Assembly (NCBI GenBank): GCA_016185255.1
Contig: JACPNY010000032.1
Span: forward strand, 1 to 36,862
From: Pseudomonadota bacterium
GTDB taxonomy: Bacteria; Pseudomonadota; Alphaproteobacteria; UBA9655
Length of the DNA stretch: 36,862 bases
Direction: 5' to 3'
The position numbers were made by a program, and so were the translations under genes. Position 1 is the stretch's first letter. Every line of letters starts with the position of its first letter. This document shows, one piece after another, positions 8,850 through 17,943 of the stretch. The notes beneath the pieces were generated by a model, which ran no database searches, was not told the origin of the DNA, and saw nothing but the letters and a program-made list of their open reading frames with translations.

Positions 8850-10286
8850 TTATGAGTCTTGGTCAGAAGCTAATACCATCCGCGCTGCACGCTCACCAGA
8901 TTCAACCGCCCCTTCCATGGTGCCGAGATCAGCTTCTATTGCCGTATGCTCTCCTGCAAAAAAGAGACGATCATGAATAGGTCTGTAAGGAGCACGATTC
9001 TTTTCTCCTCTATAATTTTCTAAGCGACTCCATTCAGTCATGATGTCTGCTGCCCGATAAGAATATGATCCTTTGGCGTAAGGATCATTGACCCAAAAGT
9101 GAGTCACAGGACCGTTATAGATTTCTAACGGGAGAGTATCATTTGCAACCTGTGGAGAGCCTGAAGGGTAGGTTAAGGACGGATTAGTTGCGGTTATTGC
9201 TACTAACGCACGAGCATAGAGCTCTTTCATGTTACTTTTAAGCCTTCGCCCCGCCTCACCAGAAAAATAAAGATTGAAGACATGATTGTCATTGTTCGTG
9301 AAGGCAGCCATCTCATCTGTCAATATTGAGTTAAGGACAAGCGCGCTATAATTTACGGGAAGAAGGATCTTTGTATTATCCCCATAAGGAACTTTATGAA
9401 TGAAGTCCAATTCTTTGGCGGGGATTAATTGAGGGTCAATCTCTATATCTTTATAAACGGAGCAAGGGATAGTAAGGATGACTTTTTCACATTCTTTCTG
9501 CTCTCCTCCTTCAAAGGTGAGGAGAATACAGTTGTTTTCGCTCAACCTCATAGCTTTTAAGGGGCGTGACAAATGAATACGCCCTTCAAGCTTTTTCGCA
9601 AGCGCTAGAGCGAGTCTTGAGTTTCCTCCTTTAATCGTTGCCCGTTTAATCTTACGTGTTTCATGAACAGCGGCAATGCCACCGCATAACATATAATAAA
9701 GATTTTCCCAAGCATCGACGGAGATTTGAGAAGGATGTCCTCCTTCATAACCAACAAATTTAAAGACAAGGCTCCGGTAAAGGATGCCTTTATTGGGAAA
9801 AAGAGCGCGAAGAACTTCTTCCATATTTTTTGAACGCGCCGCAAGATCTTGGATTTTTGATCTAAGGGCCGTTTTGTCTTTTGAGGGAAAAGTTTCCCGT
9901 TGGAGCTTAAGGATATCAACAGCCGTATGTGTGTCTTGATCATAAAAAACTTGTGCTAATTCAATCTCATCTTCTAGAAGAGAAAGATCCATCTCATTTG
10001 CAAGGGCTTTAAGAGTTGGGGCCTCTCCTCCATCGGGGATATTTTGTCCCCCAAGTTCCGCTATGGATTCTCCGCTAGATCCCATAACACGCACAGAAAA
10101 GACGCGCCCTCCCACTCGTCCACGCGCTTCATAAATTTCAATGTTTTTGTATCCTTGTTCGAAAAGCCTGTAGGCTGCAGTAAGGCCTGCAAAGCCAGCT
10201 CCTATCACAATAACTTGGCTTGTTTTTTTTATAGAGGCAACACTTGTTGTTGGCATCAAGACACTCCAAGGATTATAATTTTTCAA
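8850..10286 (-). CDS. FAD-dependent flavin monoamine oxidase family protein
   Basis: VIVIGAGFAGLTAAYRLFEQGYKNIEIYEARGRVGGRV (GxGxxG dinucleotide motif) and C-terminal LFFAGEHTAIEADLGTMEGAVESGERAA. Confidence 0.93.
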   Translation of the reverse strand: MKNYNPWSVLMPTTSVASIKKTSQVIVIGAGFAGLTAAYRLFEQGYKNIEIYEARGRVGGRVFSVRVMGSSGESIAELGGQNIPDGGEAPTLKALANEMDLSLLEDEIELAQVFYDQDTHTAVDILKLQRETFPSKDKTALRSKIQDLAARSKNMEEVLRALFPNKGILYRSLVFKFVGYEGGHPSQISVDAWENLYYMLCGGIAAVHETRKIKRATIKGGNSRLALALAKKLEGRIHLSRPLKAMRLSENNCILLTFEGGEQKECEKVILTIPCSVYKDIEIDPQLIPAKELDFIHKVPYGDNTKILLPVNYSALVLNSILTDEMAAFTNNDNHVFNLYFSGEAGRRLKSNMKELYARALVAITATNPSLTYPSGSPQVANDTLPLEIYNGPVTHFWVNDPYAKGSYSYRAADIMTEWSRLENYRGEKNRAPYRPIHDRLFFAGEHTAIEADLGTMEGAVESGERAARMVLASDQDS

Positions 10287-11037
10287 GGAACCACTGGGTT
10301 AACAATTCAGCGACCTCATCGATATATCCCCAAAAGCCATGGCCAGCGCCTAATAAGAGCTCGATTTTCGAGCCTTGAGGCAAATAGGTGAGAGCCACTT
10401 GCGACAAGTGGTGGCCAGAACGTTCTTCCTCATCACCATCGCCATGAATCATAAAGACAGGACAGCTCACACGTCTTAAAATCTCTTCTTGATTGACCCG
10501 TTCAAAATCTTGAAAAAAAGTTTTATCGAGAATCACTTCCTTTCGATCCATATTATGGGAGTCCCGAACAGTCACGTGGCCGTATTCCTGAAGTTCTTGC
10601 TTTTGATTTACGGTGAGAAGCTTCTCCCAATCAAATTTCCTTGGACCCGTAAGGCCACCCGTCATCGCAATTGTTTGAATATCAGGAGAAAAAGCAATTA
10701 AAGAAATGAGCCCCCCAAGGCTATTTCCATAAAGTCCAATTTTTGTGTACCCTTGTGAGCGAACAAATTTGATTGCTGATTTCAAATCATCCACTTCTTT
10801 TTCAATCGTGAGAGAATCATCATCACTTTCTCCACATCCGCTAAAATCAATGGCTAAGGCTGAAATGCCGTTCTCATTCAAGCGCCGCGCATAAACGTCA
10901 AATCGTCCTTGCGAAGACTTATCAGAACAAGAGCCAGGAGACATGATAACAATTTTATCTGAGCTTTCGAGAGACAAGTGCCCAACTAAAGTTAATCCTC
11001 GAGAGTTTTGGAATGTGATGCGTTTTGTTTCAGTCAT
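10273..11037 (-). CDS. Alpha/beta hydrolase
   Basis: Likely start at MTETKRITFQ (11037) rather than track start 11103. GLYGNSLGGLISLI nucleophile elbow, VFMIHGDGDEE, GAGHGFW. Confidence 0.88.
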   Translation of the reverse strand: MTETKRITFQNSRGLTLVGHLSLESSDKIVIMSPGSCSDKSSQGRFDVYARRLNENGISALAIDFSGCGESDDDSLTIEKEVDDLKSAIKFVRSQGYTKIGLYGNSLGGLISLIAFSPDIQTIAMTGGLTGPRKFDWEKLLTVNQKQELQEYGHVTVRDSHNMDRKEVILDKTFFQDFERVNQEEILRRVSCPVFMIHGDGDEEERSGHHLSQVALTYLPQGSKIELLLGAGHGFWGYIDEVAELLTQWFLEKL

Positions 11038-11155
11038 TTTGATTCCTATAAAGCCGATAAGGTTCTGTTTCATTAGCATAAACAGGGCTCTCTTCCCAGC
11101 CATGTTTTTGATAAAATGGGCAACCTTCCAGAGTATCCACGGTGATTTTAAGGTC
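11030..11155 (-). pseudogene. GNAT acetyltransferase C-terminal remnant
   Basis: Reverse-strand translation DLKITVDTLEGCPFYQKHGWEESPVYANETEPYRLYRNQND* resembles the C-terminus of a GNAT; no N-terminal domain is present upstream, only the ABC transporter 3' end. Confidence 0.55.
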
Positions 11156-12929
11156 TATCTTTTCTCATATCCGGCAAAAACCCACCCACTTGGGCCTCCC
11201 ACAGGATTTTATATAAGCCACCTTTGGCGAGAAGATCCTGGTGAGTTCCATCCTCAACAATCTTGCCTTTATCAAAAACAAGAATACGATCCATATGAAG
11301 GAGGGTGGAGAGGCGATGAGCAATAACGATGGTCGTTTTTTCTTGCATGACTGCCCACAGAGAGTCTTGGATATAGTTTTCCGTCACTGAATCGAGTTGA
11401 GATGTGGCCTCATCTAAAATGAGAATCGGCGCATTTTTAAGGATCGCCCGCGCAATGGCAATGCGTTGTCGTTGTCCTCCTGAAAGCCTTACCCCACGCT
11501 CTCCCACAAGGGAACTATACCCTTCAGGAAGCACCTTGATAAATTCATGGGCATGCGCTTTTTTTGAAGCTTCAATAACGTCTTCATCCGTTGCTTCAGA
11601 ATGACCATAACGAATGTTATCCATCAATGTGCGGTGAAACAGAGAGGGGTCCTGAGGGATCATGCCAATGGCGCTGTGAAGTGAATCCTGTGTTACATGA
11701 CGAATATCCTGACCATCAATCAAGATGTGGCCAGCGGTCACATCAAAAAGACGTAAGATAAGATTGACAAAGGTTGTTTTACCACTCCCCGAATATCCCA
11801 CCAACCCAACCTTTTGACCTGGGAGGAGGAAAACTGATTTCTTTTGAAACAAGGGTTCAGCCCCCTTGTAATGAAAATGGACAGCGTCAAAAATAATTTC
11901 TCCCTTTTTTATGAGGAGAGGCTTTGCATCTGGGTCATCTTTGATGTCGGAAAGGACAAGAAGAGTTCTCAAAGCCTGTGTAATCTTGCCAAATAATTTT
12001 GAAAATTGGGAAATCTCATTCGTCAATTCCCACAGGAAATCAACGAGAGCAATATTAATTGTTAACACAAGAGCAAAATCGCCGACTGTCACCCATCCTT
12101 CTTGCCTACCCTTAATCAAATAGTACAGATTGAGTCCTATCATAACGATCGCTGTAGAGCCATACGTTAACCACACCCAAAAGTAAGCCCATTGTAGCGT
12201 TTGCTCTGCTTGAACCGTTTTTTCAATAACTCCATCAAGCGACGCTTCTTCAGCTTTCTTTCGTGCAAACAAACGAACAGATAAAACATTGGACAACGTA
12301 TCCACGATGCGGCCCGTAATTGTTGACCCCCATTCAGACCAAATATCCGCCAAATGGGAAATGCGCTTTGAAGCTAAGAGCGTGACACCTACAAACAGAC
12401 TTGCCCACCCCAGCATAAACAAAGCAAATCGAATATTCGCCTGCCAGAGTGTGAAGGTTGCAATGGAAATCGCAAAAACGTATCTCAAAAAACGTTCAAT
12501 TTTTTGGATAATGTCAGGAATACTACTTGTTAAGTCATTAATTTTATTTGTGAGGCTTCCTGCAAAATGCCGCTGATAATAGTCCTGACTTTGGTCGAGC
12601 AACATTCCAATGCCAACAGTTGCAATCTTTTGCCTCATTCGAGGAATCATGTGGATTTCAACAACATATTCATAGACTCGAAAAGCCACATTCGGGATAA
12701 AAAACATCCCCAGATAAGCAACCGCGGGAGCCCACAAATAGTCAAAAACAGAGGAAGAAGGAACTTCACTGACTCGGTTTAAGATGATTTTTAAAATGTA
12801 AGGCCTTACAGAAAAATCAATGGCATAGGCAAGAGTCGTGATCATGATGACAGCAAGCCCTCCTGGAAAAGAGCGCGCTATTTTCCAAATGAATAAGGTC
12901 ACTTGTTTTGCTGAAATCTTGTGGGTCAT
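11148..12929 (-). CDS. ABC transporter, fused permease/ATP-binding (exporter type)
   Basis: GYSGSGKTTFVNLILRL (Walker A), LSGGQRQRIAIARAILKNAPILILDEATSQLDS (signature/Walker B), N-terminal TM domain. Confidence 0.97.
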   Translation of the reverse strand: MTHKISAKQVTLFIWKIARSFPGGLAVIMITTLAYAIDFSVRPYILKIILNRVSEVPSSSVFDYLWAPAVAYLGMFFIPNVAFRVYEYVVEIHMIPRMRQKIATVGIGMLLDQSQDYYQRHFAGSLTNKINDLTSSIPDIIQKIERFLRYVFAISIATFTLWQANIRFALFMLGWASLFVGVTLLASKRISHLADIWSEWGSTITGRIVDTLSNVLSVRLFARKKAEEASLDGVIEKTVQAEQTLQWAYFWVWLTYGSTAIVMIGLNLYYLIKGRQEGWVTVGDFALVLTINIALVDFLWELTNEISQFSKLFGKITQALRTLLVLSDIKDDPDAKPLLIKKGEIIFDAVHFHYKGAEPLFQKKSVFLLPGQKVGLVGYSGSGKTTFVNLILRLFDVTAGHILIDGQDIRHVTQDSLHSAIGMIPQDPSLFHRTLMDNIRYGHSEATDEDVIEASKKAHAHEFIKVLPEGYSSLVGERGVRLSGGQRQRIAIARAILKNAPILILDEATSQLDSVTENYIQDSLWAVMQEKTTIVIAHRLSTLLHMDRILVFDKGKIVEDGTHQDLLAKGGLYKILWEAQVGGFLPDMRKDRP

Positions 12930-13080
12930 GGTCTACGTTTTTATTTGGGAAAGGAGCCCTTCATATATAGGAGAAAATGGCCAATCAACACTACAAAAAA
13001 AATTTGACTTCTTCAAACCGTACGGCAAAATATAAATAAGGGATCAAACATTCCATCAGGTTAGTCTGTGAGGGAATTGA

Positions 13081-13746
13081 ATGAAAATAAAGTTTTTATT
13101 GATGGCGCTTATACTAAGCTCCTCATTATCCCTATGGGCTTGTGAGGTCGAGGAAAGGTTAGAAACCTTAGAGAACAAAGTTACAACGGTGAGGCAACTT
13201 CTGAATTCCGAATCTCTTGAGACTATCGACGGCGTAAAACAACAGCTTGTCCTCATGGTGGATCTCGATCAAGACGTCAGAAATTTATTTATGGAGGATG
13301 TGAATAATCCAAAAATACGCAAGCTTCTTGAACACATTGACCGTTTTCACACCGAGCATCTAAAAGCCATTCTCAAGCAATATGGCTGGATCACTATCTC
13401 AAAATTTGGCAAAGAAGCTGATCATCAAGCTTGGCTTCTTGTGCAGCATGCGGATCGTGATCCAAATTTTCAAAAAAGGTGTGTTTCTACTTTGGAAAAG
13501 CTATGGCCACTTAATGAAACCGATAGGAAAAATTACGCTTATCTGTACGATCGTGTCGCTGTGAATCATGGTTTAAAACAACGGTATGGAACCCAAGCAA
13601 AAATCGAGAACAATCAAATTGAGCTTTTGCCATTTGAGGGCAGCTCAAACAATCTTAATGAGCATCGTCAGGAGATGGGGCTTGCCCCCATTGAGGAATA
13701 TCTGGAAACATTAAAAAGGGCTTATACAAGGAAAAAATTGCGATGA
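13081..13746 (+). CDS. Secreted/lipoprotein-like protein with DUF6624-like domain
   Basis: Signal peptide MKIKFLLMALILSSSLSLWAC; YGWITISKFGKEADHQAWLLVQHADRDPNFQKRCVSTLEKL...NYAYLYDRVAVNHG..QRYGTQ pattern. Confidence 0.8.
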   Translation: MKIKFLLMALILSSSLSLWACEVEERLETLENKVTTVRQLLNSESLETIDGVKQQLVLMVDLDQDVRNLFMEDVNNPKIRKLLEHIDRFHTEHLKAILKQYGWITISKFGKEADHQAWLLVQHADRDPNFQKRCVSTLEKLWPLNETDRKNYAYLYDRVAVNHGLKQRYGTQAKIENNQIELLPFEGSSNNLNEHRQEMGLAPIEEYLETLKRAYTRKKLR

Positions 13747-14159
13747 CCTCTTTTTCTCTTACAACGTTAGATAATCCTGACTGGAACAAGAAAATTGCGT
13801 CTGGACTTCGCAAAGAATGCGCTCAACTCACAGGAAATCCTGAGGGTTTTACAAACCACAGTATTTATGTCACAAGCGGCAGCACATTTGTGGGAGGTAT
13901 AAGCATTGAACAGCATGACCATATTCTCTGGCTGGATTCAATTTGGGTTGAACCGACTTTTAGGGGACAAGGAGTTGGGAAAAAACTCCTTCAAGAAGCC
14001 CACCTTTTTGCAACTAAAAACAAGGCTAAAGAAATGCAGCTGAATACGTATTTTCAAAATGCCCACACTTTCTTTTTAACCTGTGGTTTTGAAGACATAG
14101 CAGTGATTCCCAATTGGAAATGGGGCCTTACATGTTATTTAATGAGGAAGAATGTGTGA
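13743..14159 (+). CDS. GNAT family N-acetyltransferase
   Basis: LDSIWVEPTFRGQGVGKKLLQEAHLFATKNKAKEMQLNTYFQNAHTFFLTCGFE; 4-bp overlap with upstream gene. Confidence 0.9.
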   Translation: MTSFSLTTLDNPDWNKKIASGLRKECAQLTGNPEGFTNHSIYVTSGSTFVGGISIEQHDHILWLDSIWVEPTFRGQGVGKKLLQEAHLFATKNKAKEMQLNTYFQNAHTFFLTCGFEDIAVIPNWKWGLTCYLMRKNV

Positions 14160-14187
14160 GTTCATACGAAACCTGAAGAAGACACCC

Positions 14188-15012
14188 TTACTCTTTTCTG
14201 AGCTCAAAAAGGGCCACTAATCCCTCTTTCGCAATAGAATCTGTCAAAACATGACGCACCCCCGTAACGAATGATGGATCTAAAGCTTCATAAAAACGCA
14301 GATCTTGTTTCAAATCTAGAAAGACGGGAGGTATTTCAATTAACGCGGCATGCGTATGGCTAAGTATTTGTCCTTTGTTTTTTTCAAGAGGATTGACATA
14401 AAAAGCCTTTTGCAACAATTCATTAGAAAAAGAATGTCTCCCTTTTTCTGTAACAACAACACCAAAGACATAAGCATAACAGGGTGAGTGTTTTTCCGCT
14501 GTCGCCCAATACTTTCCTACATTCTCATTGATGGATTCTTGAAATATGGGAGCTTTTTTTAGGTATGTACAAGAAAGAGTGTCAAATAAGAAGCATCCAA
14601 CAAACGCATACGCAGGAAATCGTTGTCCTATACGCTCAAAAAGCTGCTCGAGACCAATTCCTGTCTGCACGTCTATGTGTAAAAGAGCAGAGGGACTCCC
14701 CCCTTTTTCGATACCCATCAGAAAAGGACTTCTTAGATCCTTTTCCCCTTTAATTGTTAGCAAATGAGGGGGAGAGCTTACGTGACTCGTATAACCAATC
14801 TGATTTAAAATAATGGCCTCACCAAGGCATGAGCAATCAGAAAAACTCCCGCCTCCTAGAGCAAATGAGAGGCGATCCAATACATGGTCTTCCATGCAAG
14901 ACTCCGTCACACACCCATTAAGGACTATTTTGACATCGCCAATAACTTTCAAAACTGAGTCAACAGGAAAAGTCTGATAAGGATTAAAATCGTCAAAATG
15001 TTGCTTGAGCAT
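14188..15012 (-). CDS. Hypothetical protein
   Basis: 274-aa intact ORF in a co-directional run; no family recognised. Confidence 0.6.
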   Translation of the reverse strand: MLKQHFDDFNPYQTFPVDSVLKVIGDVKIVLNGCVTESCMEDHVLDRLSFALGGGSFSDCSCLGEAIILNQIGYTSHVSSPPHLLTIKGEKDLRSPFLMGIEKGGSPSALLHIDVQTGIGLEQLFERIGQRFPAYAFVGCFLFDTLSCTYLKKAPIFQESINENVGKYWATAEKHSPCYAYVFGVVVTEKGRHSFSNELLQKAFYVNPLEKNKGQILSHTHAALIEIPPVFLDLKQDLRFYEALDPSFVTGVRHVLTDSIAKEGLVALFELRKE

Positions 15013-15016
15013 AGTT

Positions 15017-15565
15017 TTAGACTCTCTGGGTTACAAACAAGTAACAGACTTCTTGATAATCTTTGTCACCGAAGGAGATTGTTTTCTCACCTATAACTTT
15101 GCCTCCTTCCTTTTCGTAAAAATGCCTTGCCCGGTGATTGTTGGCTAAGACCCAAGTCACAAAAGTCTCCATCTTATGTTGAAAAAACCAGTTTCTACAC
15201 TGCTTATAGAGGGCCTTACCAATTCCTTGTCCTTTGTGTTGTTCCAAAAGGTAAATGGCATAGATTTCGCCAATGCTCGCCTCCATATCTTCCGGATGTT
15301 GCTCAAGGTGTGATGGAGAACGTATCGGACCAAAGCCTGCAAACCCAACTATTTTCTCTTCAATCAATGCCACTAATTGCTGCCTATTTTTTGACTGTAA
15401 TATCTCTTTCCATGAAGCAAGGCGTCTATCATAGCTGATATTCTCTAGGAAAGACGGGTCGATAATTCCAGCATAGCTCGTCTTCCAAGAGGTGACATGA
15501 ACGAAAGCGATGTCTTCCGCATCTCGTTCAGTTGCCTCTCGAATTGTATAAGCTGGGATGCTCAT
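15017..15565 (-). CDS. GNAT family N-acetyltransferase
   Basis: IREATERDAEDIAFVHVTSWKTSYAGII...IYAIYLLEQHKGQGIGKALYKQCRNWF...NHRARHFYEKEGG. Confidence 0.95.
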   Translation of the reverse strand: MSIPAYTIREATERDAEDIAFVHVTSWKTSYAGIIDPSFLENISYDRRLASWKEILQSKNRQQLVALIEEKIVGFAGFGPIRSPSHLEQHPEDMEASIGEIYAIYLLEQHKGQGIGKALYKQCRNWFFQHKMETFVTWVLANNHRARHFYEKEGGKVIGEKTISFGDKDYQEVCYLFVTQRV

Positions 15566-16095
15566 GACGCTTTGTCTTCTCTATACACAGCATTAAGAAA
15601 GTGTATGACATCTGCACGACTTCGAAGACATACTTTCTTGTTTTTGAAGTCGCTGTAAAGAGTATTAAAAAAACTCCAGGAGTTTGCATCTTCTCTAGAT
15701 TCATGTTCAGAAGCCCACTCAATAAGCTTTGTTAAGGCTTTTTCCTTTTCCTCAGGATTGAGATGATTTTCAAACTGAGGTCCGCGAGAAAGCAGGTTTT
15801 TCTTACATTCCTCCCAGGGTAAATCCAACCAAATGAGAAGAGTCGCAAAAGGAAGACACAGGTCTGCCATTTTCCCAAACACACCTTCTAGAATCCACTG
15901 GTCCTGTTTTTTAATGGCGTCAAGATCCTTGTTTATATCAGAGGCCAAACGACGAATTTCATAGCCACTTTTATCCCACCTGATTTCATCCATATGGAAC
16001 AAGGGAATTTTCCTTCTTTGAGATAAAACCTTTCCTAACCAGGACTTCCCCGACCCTGAATTGCCAATAATGATAATACGATTTAATTCAGTCAC
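15562..16095 (-). CDS. P-loop kinase / DNA topology modulation protein-like (AAA family)
   Basis: RIIIIGNSGSGKSWLGKVLSQRRKIPLFHMDEIRWDKSGY matches the adenylate kinase/FlaR-like family start. Confidence 0.85.
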   Translation of the reverse strand: MTELNRIIIIGNSGSGKSWLGKVLSQRRKIPLFHMDEIRWDKSGYEIRRLASDINKDLDAIKKQDQWILEGVFGKMADLCLPFATLLIWLDLPWEECKKNLLSRGPQFENHLNPEEKEKALTKLIEWASEHESREDANSWSFFNTLYSDFKNKKVCLRSRADVIHFLNAVYREDKAS

Positions 16096-16201
16096 TTAGA
16101 TTTTCCCTAAAAACCAGTAAGAGTCTCCTTCATCATCCTGCATGATTCAGAAAAGCAAGTTTTTATAACGGCGTTAATTAAATTTTACTTGAACACACTT
16201 T

Positions 16202-16873
16202 TTATTGCCCGATTGAATCATCAACGAGGCTAATCTCAATTCTTTCTTTTGAGCCACCTATATTGACTCTTTTTAAAGTGACACATCCAACTTCAGCTGT
16301 TGACTTAACATGGGTTCCTCCACACGGCACCTCAGCAAAGCCATCAATTTTCCAAAAACGCCTTTGGGTTGCCTTATTGGAAAAGCCAGTTTTAATGAGC
16401 TCATCTCTCCTTATTATTGCATTATACTCAGCTAAGATGTCATCAAAAATGGAGGAAATATTTTTATCAAAGACAAAATCTATACGCGCTTTTGTCTCAG
16501 CAATATGCGCTCCAATTTTTTCGAGACCCAGCTTGCGCGTCACAAGTTCAAGGATGAGCTCAGCTGCGAAATGGAGTCGCATGAGCCTATAGCGTCGTGG
16601 CCAATCAATTGTCATGGTCACTGTATCTCCAGGACAAAGTCCATGCCCTTCTTCAAGGGTATAGTAAATAAGGTTTCCTTCTATTTCTGAGTTAAGAATG
16701 GCATGTTCATTCAGAGAGGCTTTATCGCTTTCTTGGCCCCCTGAAAAAGAAAAAGCAATTGTGTCTTCTAACAAGATGCGATTATCTTCCACTGAGGCGA
16801 CGTGAGTCATTAAGCTGCACTGATAGGGATTGTCCCAAAAAACTTTTCGCATCTCACGTTTTAGTATTGTCAT
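16202..16873 (-). CDS. Alanyl-tRNA editing protein (AlaX-like)
   Basis: GHGLCPGDTVTMTIDWPRRYRLMRLHFAAELILELV...CGGTHVKSTAEVGCVTLKRVNIGGSKERIEISL. Confidence 0.88.
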   Translation of the reverse strand: MTILKREMRKVFWDNPYQCSLMTHVASVEDNRILLEDTIAFSFSGGQESDKASLNEHAILNSEIEGNLIYYTLEEGHGLCPGDTVTMTIDWPRRYRLMRLHFAAELILELVTRKLGLEKIGAHIAETKARIDFVFDKNISSIFDDILAEYNAIIRRDELIKTGFSNKATQRRFWKIDGFAEVPCGGTHVKSTAEVGCVTLKRVNIGGSKERIEISLVDDSIGQ

Positions 16874-17292
16874 ACCTTTTCTAAAAGACTGCTTAACTGC
16901 AGCTGACCTAAAGAGGCAGAGAGGATCTTTGGAAGATTTTTAGCTATTTCATCAGCCTGCATAGTGAAGACAGGAATGTGAGCTTCCCGACAAAACTTCA
17001 GCTCTTGCTGCACGCCCCATGACTTTTGCCACCCATCAATCTTGATGAGAATCAATCCTTTTGAAACTTTTAAAAAATCAAAGAGATAGGGCATTATAAT
17101 TTCTCTGCGTTTTTCTAGGGAGGACAAGCCGAGTTCTTCAGCTATTTTATTCACATAAATAACAGGAGAAAACAAATGAATCCCTTGGCGAAGAAATTCC
17201 GTAGTTACCTTGAGAGAAAACTCAGTACGATATTTTTTTTCTTCCTCAGACCCTTGATAAGGGATGGCAAGATAATAAAGACCTTTTTCCAT
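16870..17292 (-). CDS. DUF1937-like protein
   Basis: MEKGLYYLAIPYQG...HLFSPVIYVN...YLFDFLKVSKGLILIKIDGWQKSWGVQQELKFCREAHIPVF; 4-bp overlap with the AlaX gene. Confidence 0.75.
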   Translation of the reverse strand: MEKGLYYLAIPYQGSEEEKKYRTEFSLKVTTEFLRQGIHLFSPVIYVNKIAEELGLSSLEKRREIIMPYLFDFLKVSKGLILIKIDGWQKSWGVQQELKFCREAHIPVFTMQADEIAKNLPKILSASLGQLQLSSLLEKV

Positions 17293-17361
17293 GATGCCAG
17301 TTTCTGTAAATGATGAATTTTTTTATTAACTTACATTACATTTTAACTACGAGCAAGCATC

Positions 17362-17943
17362 TCAACTCACGCGACACCAACACTCTGTTATATGATCATT
17401 AACCATACCCACTGCCTGCATGAAGGCGTACACAATTGTTGAACCAACGAAAGTCATCCCACGTTTTTTCAAATCCTTAGACAAAGCATCGCTCATGGGA
17501 GTTCTGGCGGGAACATCCTTTAATTGCTTCCAATTATTTTTGTGAGGCTTCCCGTCTACAAAATTCCAAACATAACGATCAAAAGAACCAAATTCTTCCT
17601 GAATACGCAGAAAAACAAGCGCATTCTGTCGTGTTCCATATATTTTCAATCGATTGCGGATAATTTCTGGATTTTGGCGCAAGGCTTCCAATTCATCATC
17701 GCTCATGGTGGCCACTTTAACAGGATCAAAGCCATGAAAGGCTCTGCGATACCCCTCTCGTTTTTTAAGCACCGTTTCCCAACTCAGTCCGGCTTGAGCT
17801 CCTTCCAAGATGAGCATTTCAAACAAGTGCTGATCATCATGGGAAGGAACCCCCCATTCATGATCGTGATACTCTGCATAGAATTCTTTTCCAGGTTCTC
17901 CACCAAAACATCGAATTTTGACGTCGCTTATCAAGATGCTCAT
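17362..17943 (-). CDS. tag: DNA-3-methyladenine glycosylase I
   Basis: RCFGGEPGKEFYAEYHDHEWGVPSHDDQHLFEMLILEGAQAGLSWETVLKKREGYRRAFHGFDP is characteristic of Tag. Confidence 0.95.
   Translation of the reverse strand: MSILISDVKIRCFGGEPGKEFYAEYHDHEWGVPSHDDQHLFEMLILEGAQAGLSWETVLKKREGYRRAFHGFDPVKVATMSDDELEALRQNPEIIRNRLKIYGTRQNALVFLRIQEEFGSFDRYVWNFVDGKPHKNNWKQLKDVPARTPMSDALSKDLKKRGMTFVGSTIVYAFMQAVGMVNDHITECWCRVS

Noticed and set aside
9605-9943. Minus-strand 112-aa ORF within the monoamine oxidase gene
   Set aside because: Alternative frame inside a conserved enzyme; no independent support.
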